From an uncultured Spirochaetales bacterium (lineage in GTDB: Bacteria; Spirochaetota; Spirochaetia; Sphaerochaetales; Sphaerochaetaceae), in contig CAKQWE010000005.1 of NCBI GenBank assembly GCA_934277975.1, positions 1-64,000 on the forward strand: a stretch of DNA of 64,000 nucleotides, in the 5' to 3' direction. The notes beneath the pieces were generated by a model. It was not told where the DNA came from. It worked only from the letters and a program-made list of their open reading frames with translations, and ran no database searches. The translations under genes and the position numbers were made by a program. This document shows positions 15,934 to 23,761 of this stretch, piece by piece. Numbering within the stretch: position 1 is the stretch's first letter; each line of letters opens with the position of its first letter.

Positions 15934-17179
15934 CCTGTCTCTGATATCTCAGAATGGCTGGGAAGGAATAGTCGTTGGAGTTTGCGCTCTGGGACTGTCT
16001 TCTTCCAAGCTGCTGCTGAAGATCCTGCCATCTGTTGACGGAGATGACCTCTTCAGGCTTTCTCTGGACCTTCTCCTGTGAGGCGGCAGGCTGTGAAGGT
16101 GCAGCTTGGGACGGCTGCTGTGCAGGCCTGCCCTCAGCGGAGTTGATGAACTGGTCGAAACGCTTCTTTGGCTTCTCGAACTCAGGGATGTCGACGTTGA
16201 CGGATTCCCTCTCGAATCCTGTGGCCACGACGGTGACCTTGACCTTGTCTCCAAGATCAGGATTGTATGCCTGACCTGCAATGATGAGGGCATCCTGGTC
16301 GCAGTTCTCCGTTATCATCTCAACGACATCCTGATACTCCTGAAGCGTAAGACCATCGCTGGCCGTGAGGTTTACAAGCACGCTCTTGGCTCCATCTATC
16401 TTGGCGTTCTCCAAGAGAGGGTTGTTTATGGCCTGTCTTGCAGCGTCGACTGCTCTGTTTGCACCCTCTCCAAGACCTATTCCCATGATTGCATCGCCCT
16501 TGCCCTTCATGACGGTCCTTACGTCCGCAAAGTCTATGTTTATCTCACCAGGCTCGGTTATGAGCTCTGATATGCCCTGAACGCCCTGTCTTAGGACATC
16601 GTCGGCCATGAGGAATGCCTGCTTGATTGGAGTGTTGTTCTCTGCAACCTTTAGAAGGTACTGGTTTGGGATGAGGATGAGGGTATCGACCTGCTTTCTG
16701 AGCCTGTCTATCCCTTCGTTTGCGAACTGGAGCTTCTTCCTTCCTTCGAAGGCGAAAGGTGTCGTAACTACTGCAACCGTTAGGATGTTGAGACCTCTTG
16801 CAATCTCAGCCACAACAGGTGCGGCTCCGGTTCCGGTTCCGCCGCCCATGCCTGCCGTTATGAACACCATGTCGGTGCCTTCCAAAAGGCCGCGTATCTC
16901 GTCCTTGCTCTCCTCTGCGGCCTTTTGCCCCATCTCAGGGATGCCGCCGGCTCCAAGCCCGCCGGTAAGCTCCTTTCCAATTGGGATTCTAACCTGGGCA
17001 TCAGACCTCTGAAGGGCCTGGACATCAGTGTTGAGAGCCACGAACGTGACCTTCTTGAGTCCACTTGAAATCATTCTGTTCACGGCATTGCCACCGGCAC
17101 CGCCCACGCCTATGACCTTTATGTCAGTAGGTGGTGTCTGTTCATCATGCAACAAATCCTCGATAATGCCAAAATCCAT
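15917..17179 (-). CDS. ftsZ: Cell-division tubulin FtsZ
   Basis: The protein is 420 residues from the ATG preceded by AGAGGA. GTP-binding GGAGGNAVN and the tubulin signature GGGTGTGAAP are present, as is a T7-loop region NIDFADV. A Gln/Ala/Ser-rich linker leads to the C-terminal peptide DYSFPAILRYQRQ, which would bind FtsA. It forms the division ring. It lies 28 nt after ftsA, and its last codons overlap the start of xerD. Confidence 0.98.
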   Translation of the reverse strand: MDFGIIEDLLHDEQTPPTDIKVIGVGGAGGNAVNRMISSGLKKVTFVALNTDVQALQRSDAQVRIPIGKELTGGLGAGGIPEMGQKAAEESKDEIRGLLEGTDMVFITAGMGGGTGTGAAPVVAEIARGLNILTVAVVTTPFAFEGRKKLQFANEGIDRLRKQVDTLILIPNQYLLKVAENNTPIKQAFLMADDVLRQGVQGISELITEPGEINIDFADVRTVMKGKGDAIMGIGLGEGANRAVDAARQAINNPLLENAKIDGAKSVLVNLTASDGLTLQEYQDVVEMITENCDQDALIIAGQAYNPDLGDKVKVTVVATGFERESVNVDIPEFEKPKKRFDQFINSAEGRPAQQPSQAAPSQPAASQEKVQRKPEEVISVNRWQDLQQQLGRRQSQSANSNDYSFPAILRYQRQDDDNR

Positions 17180-17207
17180 GTTCAAATCCTCTTGCTATAT
17201 GCTTCTA

Positions 17208-18452
17208 TTATATAATCTTCTTGAAGAAATCCGACAACTTTCCAAACACACCTTCCGACTTCTTGGACCGCTTGTCAGGCTTGCCACGGCTTCCGCTGGA
17301 GTTTGAGGCTTTTCTAGCCTCGGTCTTGAGAAGTCCAAGCACGGTAGTGTATTTGGGGTTTATGTATGACCTGTCAAGTCCAGGAAGCGCCTCAGGGAAG
17401 CCAATCCTGGCCTGCATTCGGAATATCTCTGAGGCAAGCTCCGTGACGCCGGAAAGAAGGGATCCTCCGCCTACGAGCACCACACCGCCTCCAAACGTGC
17501 CATGCGAGAGCTTGCTGTCAAGGTCCTTCTTGAGAAGAGAGAATATCTCAGCCATGCGAGGTTCGATTATCTTGCACAGCTCCCTCTTTGGCATTTGGAT
17601 GGAGGGAAGTCCTCCGACCTGCGGAATGATTATCTTTTCGTCTGGCGAGACTGATGGAATGTAGCAGCAGCCACTTTCCACCTTCACCTGCTCCGCCACC
17701 ATCTTTGGCTTGTTGAGGATGTAGGCAATGTCGTTCGTCACGTTGCCGGATCCAAGGTCGACCCCTCCAACGTAGAAAGGCGAACCGTTCTGGTAGACGA
17801 TCATGTTGGAGGTGCTGCCACCAATGTTTATGAGTATGGTTCCCATCTCCTTCTCGTCAGCGCTGAGGACGACGTCCGCATCTGCAAGCTGGGAGAGTAT
17901 GAGCCTTGAGGAGTTCATCCCCGCCCTCTGAAGGGTCCTCCTTGTATTGGAGCAGTTGCTGGCAGAGCCCGTTACTATGAGCACGCGGCTTTCAAGCCTG
18001 TGGCCTGTCATGTCAACGGGATCCTTGATGCCGCTCTTGCCGTCCACGGAGAAATCCTGAACCAGAGTGTGGAGTATCTCCCTGTCAGCGGGAAGCTCGA
18101 AGGCCCTAGCGACCTCAAGGGAGTGGTAAATGTCGTTGGACGAAATTTCAAGGTCCTTGGTGTTTATTCCAACCACCCCTTGTGACGGATAGCCGGCAAC
18201 GGAGGCACCGCCAACACCGGTTATCACGCTTTGGACTTCAACGCCAGCCTGAAGCTCAGCTTCCTGGATTACGGAGGAAATGGTCTTGAGGGTCTGCTCT
18301 ATGTTGACGACGACACCTGCCCTGACACCCTCGCTGGGCCTTTCGCAAATGCTGTCCACCATGAGCTGGCCTTCCTTGGACAAGGAGCCTACCACAGCCC
18401 TCACCCATGATGAGCCAATGTCCAAACCCATAAGTATCTTCTCAGAAGCCAC
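17208..18452 (-). CDS. ftsA: Cell-division protein FtsA
   Basis: The 414-residue actin-like ATPase starts with GTG, preceded at good spacing by AGGAGG. Landmarks are the N-terminal phosphate loop GLDIGSSWVR, a GVGGASVAGYP segment in the SHS2 region, INIGGSTSN and the late VLVGGGSLLSG. The C-terminus VFGKLSDFFKKII is the amphipathic helix that ties FtsZ to the membrane. It sits between ftsQ and ftsZ as in most division clusters. Confidence 0.96.
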   Translation of the reverse strand: MASEKILMGLDIGSSWVRAVVGSLSKEGQLMVDSICERPSEGVRAGVVVNIEQTLKTISSVIQEAELQAGVEVQSVITGVGGASVAGYPSQGVVGINTKDLEISSNDIYHSLEVARAFELPADREILHTLVQDFSVDGKSGIKDPVDMTGHRLESRVLIVTGSASNCSNTRRTLQRAGMNSSRLILSQLADADVVLSADEKEMGTILINIGGSTSNMIVYQNGSPFYVGGVDLGSGNVTNDIAYILNKPKMVAEQVKVESGCCYIPSVSPDEKIIIPQVGGLPSIQMPKRELCKIIEPRMAEIFSLLKKDLDSKLSHGTFGGGVVLVGGGSLLSGVTELASEIFRMQARIGFPEALPGLDRSYINPKYTTVLGLLKTEARKASNSSGSRGKPDKRSKKSEGVFGKLSDFFKKII

Positions 18453-18463
18453 TGTACGTCCTC

Positions 18464-19210
18464 CTATGTCCTTTTGACCAAAGTATTCGCATACAGGTCA
18501 AAAACGACGGAACTGCCATTTGTGGATGACTGGTCCTCTATTACAGCCAGCGCTTCATCTAGACGTTGGACACTGACAAGCTCCCGCACATAAAGCTGCG
18601 CGTTCAAAGACGGCAGAGAAAGGACGAGCCTCCCAAAATCGCTACCGTTATTATTATCGTATTTAATACTTGTTATCAAGCTATTGGAAGCCAAATGCTC
18701 CACCAGCGGGACCATGGAGGCAAAGCCTTGGTCACTTCCCCATTTCAACATCATTTGGGCATATGCTGGATTCAGCTCCACTATTGGCAGCCTGTCGAAC
18801 TCCTCCCATGTCTTCGTGCTTGTTGCCATAAGGTCTGAACCATCCACGAAGAAATACGAAACCGTACCCGTCTCATCCACGCAGTACGCCTTTGCGTCAA
18901 GATCCAGATAGTTCACCGACACAATGACCTTGTCCGGATAGTACTTTCTTACCTCCGCAGACTCGACTCCTTCCAAAGCCTGGATGCTCCTTTTCACGGC
19001 TCCAGCGTCAATTTCAAATATGTTCATACCTTTCAAAGGGTTAATGAGTCGTTCAATATTGGAACGCACCTCTGATACGGGTCCATCGACTGAGGCCTCT
19101 ACTGAAGTCACATTGAAATACGAAAGGTTGCGCAGGCCAACATAGGCTCCTGCGCAGACCAAAAAGACCAAGAGGACAACGAGCATGAACTCAAACTTTC
19201 TCGAACTCAT
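18464..19210 (-). CDS. ftsQ: Cell-division protein FtsQ/DivIB
   Basis: An ATG inside the end of ftsW, with GGAG upstream, gives 248 residues. There is a short cytoplasmic N-terminus, one transmembrane helix (about 8-26), then a POTRA-type domain (about 30-100, including VESAEVRKYYPDKVIVSV) and a beta domain. FtsQ is a bitopic scaffold of the divisome. The 20-bp overlap with ftsW implies coupling. A much longer in-frame extension upstream lies entirely within ftsW and is not credible. Confidence 0.88.
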   Translation of the reverse strand: MSSRKFEFMLVVLLVFLVCAGAYVGLRNLSYFNVTSVEASVDGPVSEVRSNIERLINPLKGMNIFEIDAGAVKRSIQALEGVESAEVRKYYPDKVIVSVNYLDLDAKAYCVDETGTVSYFFVDGSDLMATSTKTWEEFDRLPIVELNPAYAQMMLKWGSDQGFASMVPLVEHLASNSLITSIKYDNNNGSDFGRLVLSLPSLNAQLYVRELVSVQRLDEALAVIEDQSSTNGSSVVFDLYANTLVKRT

Positions 19211-20411
19211 AGCGCTCCGGGAACATAAGTTCGTCCTGAATAGTCTCCACCACCCTTGGATCGTCGATGTTCGGCTTCTGTCTTGAAGCCTTGTAGACAA
19301 GTCCACATGCAAGAAGTGCAGGGCCGACTTCGAGTCCATAGGAGAAGAACGGAAGGGGTATTCCGTCTCCAGGTATGAACCCCAAGAGCCAAGCAATGTT
19401 TATGACCATTTGCCACACAATTACGGTCGTACACCCAAGGGCCATGTTCGAATAGAAGTCATCGTGCCGGCGCAGCGATCTTGCAACCCTGTATCCAATG
19501 AAGCCAAGCACAAGGAAGACAGCAATGAGAACCAAAGCTCCAAAGAAACCGGTCTCTTCGCAGACATTTGCAAAGATGCACCTGCCAGCCATGTCGGCTA
19601 TCTCACCGGTCTTGTACTCGCCCATCCCAAGGCCCTTGCCAAACCAGGAACCGCTTGCTATCGATGTCCTTATGGCCGATACCTGATCCGTCCTTGAGCC
19701 GGAACCTACTCCTGGAATGAGGAACCTTGTAACGGAAAGTAGAATGTCGGACTTTGAGAAAACAACGGAGAGAACGGGAACAAGGAGGTATAGCAAAAGC
19801 AGAATCATCCCAAAGACCCCAACGCCACCTGCAATGAACATCACAGATCCAACACCAATGAACATGAGTGCGTAGGCGAAGGACTTCTTCAAAAGCAGAA
19901 GTACAAGGACCAAAAGACATCCAACCCCTGGAACAATGAGCTGTCTAAGCTTCGCAAGGGAGTTGTTCCTGTTTGCAAAGTAAAGCGACATATACATCAC
20001 AACGGCGATGTAGACGAATCCAATCGTATCAGACGACAAAAGAATGCTGCCGCCCATAAACACGTCAAAACCAAGCAGCACTATGCAGGCGAACATGAAT
20101 ATTGGAGACAGAATCTTGATGACTGCCGTTGGCAAAACATTGACAAGGGCAAACAACAATATCCCAATTGCCATATACACACACTGATTTATCAAATAAT
20201 AGTAGTGATTTAGGCCATTTTTGACTGCAACAGGAAAGCTAGCAGAATACACACATACCAGCCCAAGGAACGAAAGGAGACATACGGCACAGACAAGGAC
20301 GAATGAACTTTTGAGGGAGCCTTCAGACTTGGATTTCGATTCCTTTCTGATTCTTTGCTCCTTTTGGACCTCTCCCATGAAATTCCAGTCGTCATATCCC
20401 AAACGTCCCAT
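19191..20411 (-). CDS. ftsW: SEDS-family glycosyltransferase FtsW
   Basis: The 406-residue polytopic membrane protein shows about ten transmembrane helices after a charged N-terminus. SEDS signatures include GLVCVYSAS near the first helix and GDGIPLPFFSYG near the last. It polymerises septal peptidoglycan from lipid II together with a class B PBP. No ftsI lies next to it, which is unusual. The ATG is preceded by GAGGTGAG. Confidence 0.93.
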   Translation of the reverse strand: MGRLGYDDWNFMGEVQKEQRIRKESKSKSEGSLKSSFVLVCAVCLLSFLGLVCVYSASFPVAVKNGLNHYYYLINQCVYMAIGILLFALVNVLPTAVIKILSPIFMFACIVLLGFDVFMGGSILLSSDTIGFVYIAVVMYMSLYFANRNNSLAKLRQLIVPGVGCLLVLVLLLLKKSFAYALMFIGVGSVMFIAGGVGVFGMILLLLYLLVPVLSVVFSKSDILLSVTRFLIPGVGSGSRTDQVSAIRTSIASGSWFGKGLGMGEYKTGEIADMAGRCIFANVCEETGFFGALVLIAVFLVLGFIGYRVARSLRRHDDFYSNMALGCTTVIVWQMVINIAWLLGFIPGDGIPLPFFSYGLEVGPALLACGLVYKASRQKPNIDDPRVVETIQDELMFPERYEFEKV

Positions 20412-20445
20412 GGCTCACCTCACAGAGTCAATAGAGTGTTGCACT

Positions 20446-20805
20446 CTAATTCGCAACGGAATTGGAGTTCGTACTAGCAACGGCTCCAACCTGATTGGCA
20501 CCGCCAATCTGCTTGAAGACCATGTTGCGTTCAGATGACTGCTCCACAAGGTATTCAGGGGTCATCTTCGAAGCAATGGAGGCCGTGACAACCATTCTGT
20601 TCTCTTCCGTCTCCTTTATGAGGGACTCGCTTTCAGCAAGCCTGCGTCTGAGCTGAGTGTTGGTAGCGGACTGCCAGACCGGAACCATGAGACACAAATT
20701 GATGAAGAGGATCATCATTATGACTGATGTCTTTCCAAGAAAAGCACTTTGTTTGAATCTTCTATCTTCAGCGTTCTTCATGTTCCACTCCTTATATTCC
20801 ATCAT
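20446..20805 (-). CDS. Small bitopic division protein, FtsL-like
   Basis: The 119-residue protein has a charged N-terminus of about 25 residues, one transmembrane helix (about 27-46) and a heptad-like helix after it (NTQLRRRLAESESLIKETEE), then a low-complexity tail. This shape, together with a position between rsmH and ftsW, is that of FtsL (or DivIC). Sequence conservation in FtsL is poor, so the call rests on topology and context. A TAGGAA site precedes the ATG, five nt after the rsmH stop. Confidence 0.7.
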   Translation of the reverse strand: MMEYKEWNMKNAEDRRFKQSAFLGKTSVIMMILFINLCLMVPVWQSATNTQLRRRLAESESLIKETEENRMVVTASIASKMTPEYLVEQSSERNMVFKQIGGANQVGAVASTNSNSVAN

Positions 20806-20810
20806 GCTTC

Positions 20811-21749
20811 CTACTGTGCCGAATCACTTTTGGCTTTGTATTTGTTGACCTTTCCACGTTGGGTCTTGATCTCGCTCCTCTTCTCTGCAACCCTAAGCTT
20901 TGCACTCCTCGAAGGAGGATTCTCCTCACATTCCTGAGCTGTAGGCTCTATTGGTTTCTTTGTAAGGACATCCAACTCCTTCCAATGGTCCTTGAAGAAC
21001 CATTTGACAGGTCGGTCCTCAAGCGAATGGAACGTGATCACCGCAATCCTTCCGCCAGGGTTCAGTGCCTTGGTAGCACCTTCGAGGGCCGGTTCGATCC
21101 TGTCGAGCTCTGCGTTCACTTCAATCCTAAGTGCTTGGAATGTCTTTGTTGCAGGATGTATCCTTCTATGTCTGTATTCACCTGGAACTGCGTTCCAGAC
21201 TATGTCCGCAAGCTCTTTGGTCGTCTCTATGGACTTGGACTCCCTATAGTCGCATATAGCGGAGGCTATGCGTCTTGAATAGCGCTCCTCTCCATAACCG
21301 TAGATGATATCCGCAAGGCTTTCTTCATCGTAGGTATTGACTATGTCTGCAGCGCATAGGCCGTCGTTGCATCCAAGTCTCATGTCCAAGGGCTCGTCGT
21401 TCTTGAAGCTGAAACCCCTTCCCGACTCCACATAATGGAACACGCTTATACCAAGGTCGAACAGCACGAGGTCCACTTTTGGACCATCGTAGCTGCGCCA
21501 GAAATCGTCGAAGCATACATTCACTGCATGGAACCTGTCGCCATAGCCACTAAGGCGGGCCTTGGCCTTCTCCTGAATGGCCGCATCCCTGTCAAGACCT
21601 ATTACGTTGAGGTCTCCATATCTATCGAGAAACAGCTTCGAATGGCCGCCCTCTCCAAGAGTGCAGTCAACAAGCGTACTTCCAGCTTTCCTTGGAACCA
21701 GGTACTCAAGGACTTCGTTGTGCATTACAGGATAATGGACGAACTGCAT
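20811..21749 (-). CDS. rsmH: 16S rRNA m4C1402 methyltransferase RsmH
   Basis: This 312-residue SAM-dependent enzyme (MraW) shows the SAM-binding segment LVDCTLGEGGHSKLFL and GLDRDAAIQ, then VDLVLFDLGIS and the late family block ITFHSLEDRPVKWFFK. It methylates N4 of C1402 in 16S rRNA. It starts two nt after mraZ and leads into the FtsL-like gene, the standard head of a division cluster. Confidence 0.97.
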   Translation of the reverse strand: MQFVHYPVMHNEVLEYLVPRKAGSTLVDCTLGEGGHSKLFLDRYGDLNVIGLDRDAAIQEKAKARLSGYGDRFHAVNVCFDDFWRSYDGPKVDLVLFDLGISVFHYVESGRGFSFKNDEPLDMRLGCNDGLCAADIVNTYDEESLADIIYGYGEERYSRRIASAICDYRESKSIETTKELADIVWNAVPGEYRHRRIHPATKTFQALRIEVNAELDRIEPALEGATKALNPGGRIAVITFHSLEDRPVKWFFKDHWKELDVLTKKPIEPTAQECEENPPSRSAKLRVAEKRSEIKTQRGKVNKYKAKSDSAQ

Positions 21750-21751
21750 TC

Positions 21752-22204
21752 CTACTTGTCCATCCTTTGCATGCTAAGCTCGTTTCCAGCGCTTTCAAGC
21801 ATATCCCTGTATTGGATCATGTATTCATCGTACTTCTTTGCGCTCATTATCTCGACCTTGTCCTTCGTGCCCTGGATAACGCACTCGGTCTTTGGATCGA
21901 GCCCTGCGAATTCGCGTAGAAGCTGAGGAATAGACAACCTTCCGGTCTTGTCCAGCTCAACTTCGCGAGCTGGAGCTATGACCATCATATTGATTATCCT
22001 TGAATTCTTGTTGAATGAAGCAAGCGGACTGTAGTTGACCTCCCTGTCCAAGGCATCGAAGTCCTCCTTCGTGAACAGCCAAAGGGTATTGTCAACTGAT
22101 TTGGTGAGCATGAGATTGTCAAAGGACCCAAGCTGCTCCCTGATTTTGGGAGGAATCATGAGGCGTCCCTTTTCATCTATGGTGTTTCTGTACTCACCAG
22201 TCAT
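21752..22204 (-). CDS. mraZ: Transcriptional regulator MraZ
   Basis: The 150-residue protein contains two AbrB-like halves: MTGEYRNTIDEKGRLMIPPKIRE at the start and VELDKTGRLSIPQLLREF in the second half (the key DxKGR/DxxGR motifs are both present). MraZ binds repeats in its own promoter and controls the division cluster. AAGTGG boxes of the type bound by MraZ lie just upstream, one of them between a possible AAGGAG ribosome site and the ATG. Confidence 0.96.
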   Translation of the reverse strand: MTGEYRNTIDEKGRLMIPPKIREQLGSFDNLMLTKSVDNTLWLFTKEDFDALDREVNYSPLASFNKNSRIINMMVIAPAREVELDKTGRLSIPQLLREFAGLDPKTECVIQGTKDKVEIMSAKKYDEYMIQYRDMLESAGNELSMQRMDK

Positions 22205-22208
22205 TTTT

Positions 22209-22281
22209 TACCACTTTCTCCTTGTTTCTTGGTAAATTTTGGGAAAACTTACCACTTACATTGAAAAACTACCCCACTTTA
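22209..22281 (-). promoter_or_regulatory. MraZ-box-like repeats upstream of mraZ
   Basis: On the minus strand AAGTGG occurs three times: AAGTGGTA around 22209-22217 and 22250-22258, and TAAAGTGGGG at 22272-22281. The spacings are about 22 and 41 bp, near two and four helical turns. MraZ proteins are known to bind direct repeats with a GTGG core. The first copy lies immediately before the start codon. An inverted TTGGTAAA (22229-22236) adds symmetry. Binding is predicted, not shown. Confidence 0.55.
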
Positions 22282-22440
22282 GGGCTCACAGCAACTAGAA
22301 ACCAATACAATTTTTGAATGATTTTTGTGCAATTTCTGAATCTACTTAACAAAGAGTGAGATTTGGAAATCCGTACGGTCTGCGTGCGGTATCCGCTTGT
22401 GGTATGCCAGTGTTCCATAGAGCCAATGCACCCGCTTCTC

Positions 22441-22492
22441 TGGCGCATCAAGGCGGACCATGGCGCATCAAGGCGGACTATGGCGCATCAAG
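22441..22492. repeat. 20-bp tandem repeat containing GGCGCATCAAG
   Basis: TGGCGCATCAAGGCGGACCA (22441-22460) is followed by a copy differing at one position (22461-22480) and a third partial copy of 12 bases (22481-22492). The core TATGGCGCATCAAG is also found in reverse complement at 14962-14975. Confidence 0.85.
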
Positions 22493-22520
22493 CACTTGTT
22501 CCTGGACTGATGAGGTTCAT

Positions 22521-22565
22521 GGGGCTGTTGGGCTTATTGGGCTTACGGGGCTGTTGGGGGTGCTG
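22521..22565 (+). repeat. GGG-periodic 9-nt repeat with G-quadruplex potential
   Basis: Five 9-mers, each starting with GGG, follow one another: GGGGCTGTT, GGGCTTATT, GGGCTTACG, GGGCTGTTG, GGGGTGCTG. G-runs of three or more are separated by loops of 5-6 nt, meeting the usual pattern for an intramolecular G-quadruplex on the plus strand. Confidence 0.7.
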
Positions 22566-22602
22566 GAAGACTGTTGAAGCAATCAAAGTTTCCGTGGCTC
22601 TT

Positions 22603-22638
22603 AAGGCGGTTGAGGCGGATAAGACGCTTGAAGACGGT
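22603..22638. repeat. Short 9-nt periodic block, AAGGCGGTT type
   Basis: Four consecutive 9-mers resemble each other: AAGGCGGTT, GAGGCGGAT, AAGACGCTT, GAAGACGGT. It is more degenerate than the neighbouring blocks. Confidence 0.45.
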
Positions 22639-22761
22639 TGTACTTGACAATGGTAAAGAACTTCAGAGCGTACCGAACGTTGCTGAGTGTTGATGAATGT
22701 ACCTGATAGGACCTAAATGACCTCTTTGACATGGTTTAGACCGTTTTAGAATGGCTAGTTC

Positions 22762-22815
22762 GCCCAGAATGTCCAGAGTGGCCAGAGTGGCTGGATAGGC
22801 CAGATCGTCCAGATG
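22762..22815. repeat. Six-unit 9-nt periodic repeat, GGCCAGAGT type
   Basis: Six successive 9-mers align: GCCCAGAAT, GTCCAGAGT, GGCCAGAGT, GGCTGGATA, GGCCAGATC, GTCCAGATG. The CCAGA core is kept in five of six units. Upstream sequence from about 22690 shows a weaker echo of the same period. Confidence 0.7.
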
Positions 22816-22867
22816 TACAACGGCAGACCGCCCATTTTCCCCATCTCCTACCTTTTCCGGGAAGAGA

Positions 22868-22900
22868 CAAAAAACCCCAGTGGAAGTTCCACTGGGGTTT
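22868..22900 (-). terminator. Intrinsic terminator after the outer-membrane barrel gene
   Basis: AAACCCCAGTGGAA (22872-22885) and TTCCACTGGGGTTT (22887-22900) form a long perfect stem. Read on the minus strand it runs directly into a T-tract (six T). It lies about 40 nt after the stop of the gene at 22943. Confidence 0.9.
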
Positions 22901-22942
22901 GAAATTCAAATAAGCCTAGCGGATAGGCCCTTGCTATGAATA

Positions 22943-23620
22943 TTACAACGAGTATGTAAGCCCTCCAAAGAACTTGTATGTGATGTTGGAAGTCTTGTGA
23001 TAGTCGCTGCTGGAACTGTCCTGAACATCATCATTGGAATTGAGGAAGTGCCATCCGAACTTTCCACCTCCAACTATGGAGACGTTCTTGTCGATTGCAA
23101 TGGAAACTCCCGCTTCTGCACCAAGTCCAAATGCGGCATTGACCTTTGCATTCTCAGATGCCGAAAGCTTTCCAATCATGACATCCATACCAGCACCAAG
23201 GTCCAATGAAAGAGCATCGTTGAGGACAAGGTCATAGACAACACCAGTGAAGACTGTGAAGTTGATCGGAGTATTTTCAGTTGCTTTTGCAGCAGATGAC
23301 CATTTGCTATCTCCAACCTTTGTGGATGTCTTCGCCTGCCCCATTGTATTGATTCCAGCTTCCATTTTGAGAGAAACGTTCTTCGAAACTCCAAATTCAA
23401 ATGTTCCAGCCGCATAGAAACCACTGTTGACAGTATTGGTGCTGCCATTGCGACCAGTTGCCTTCTCTGTAACAGTAAACGATCTTGCACCATAACCAAG
23501 CTGCACACCAACCTTGTTGGATGGAACGCTCTTTGCTGCGAACAGGGAACCCTTTGCGGCAAAGACGGAACCAAGTGCCACAACCAAAACCAAAGCGATA
23601 GCGATTGCTTTCTTCTTCAT
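22943..23620 (-). CDS. Exported protein, predicted outer-membrane beta-barrel
   Basis: The ATG with AAGGAGAA upstream gives 225 residues. A signal peptide (MKKKAIAIALVLVVALGSVFA) is followed by alternating hydrophobic/polar strands separated by glycine-rich turns: VGVQLGYGARSF, FEFGVSKNVSLKMEAGINT, LSLDLGAGMDVMIG, AAFGLGAEAGVSIAI and KFFGGLTYSL. This is the pattern of an eight-stranded OmpA/OmpW-like barrel. A specific function is not recognisable. It is a single gene with its own terminator. Confidence 0.72.
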   Translation of the reverse strand: MKKKAIAIALVLVVALGSVFAAKGSLFAAKSVPSNKVGVQLGYGARSFTVTEKATGRNGSTNTVNSGFYAAGTFEFGVSKNVSLKMEAGINTMGQAKTSTKVGDSKWSSAAKATENTPINFTVFTGVVYDLVLNDALSLDLGAGMDVMIGKLSASENAKVNAAFGLGAEAGVSIAIDKNVSIVGGGKFGWHFLNSNDDVQDSSSSDYHKTSNITYKFFGGLTYSL

Positions 23621-23761
23621 AACAGTATTCTCCTTCATTCAAAAACCCATATCTCCGCAAAAAGCAAAACACAGGAGTCGAACACGATTAGAACAAGAAA
23701 ACCAATTAAAGGTAACACACAGAAACAATCTTTTGCACACAACTGCGAAAATGCGCAAAAA

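Larger units (their letters stand above)
22282..22867. other. Long non-coding stretch built of degenerate short-period repeats
   Basis: No convincing gene was found. Open frames here translate to low-complexity strings created by the repeats and have no ribosome sites. The stretch holds a 20-bp tandem box repeat (22441-22492), a GGG-periodic block (22521-22565) and two more 9-nt periodic blocks (22603-22638 and 22762-22815). The end towards mraZ presumably contains the mraZ promoter. The other end abuts the terminator of the outer-membrane protein gene. Confidence 0.6.

Noticed and set aside
17186..22204. A full-length ftsI hidden in the division cluster
   Set aside because: Genes are contiguous or overlapping from mraZ to ftsZ, leaving no room; no SxxK-SxN-KTG protein is encoded on either strand here.
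22356..22647. Overlapping plus-strand open frames in the repeat stretch that could be small proteins
   Set aside because: Their residues mirror the 9-nt repeats (Gly-Leu-Leu and similar strings), they have no ribosome binding site, and two frames are open equally well, as expected from low-complexity DNA.
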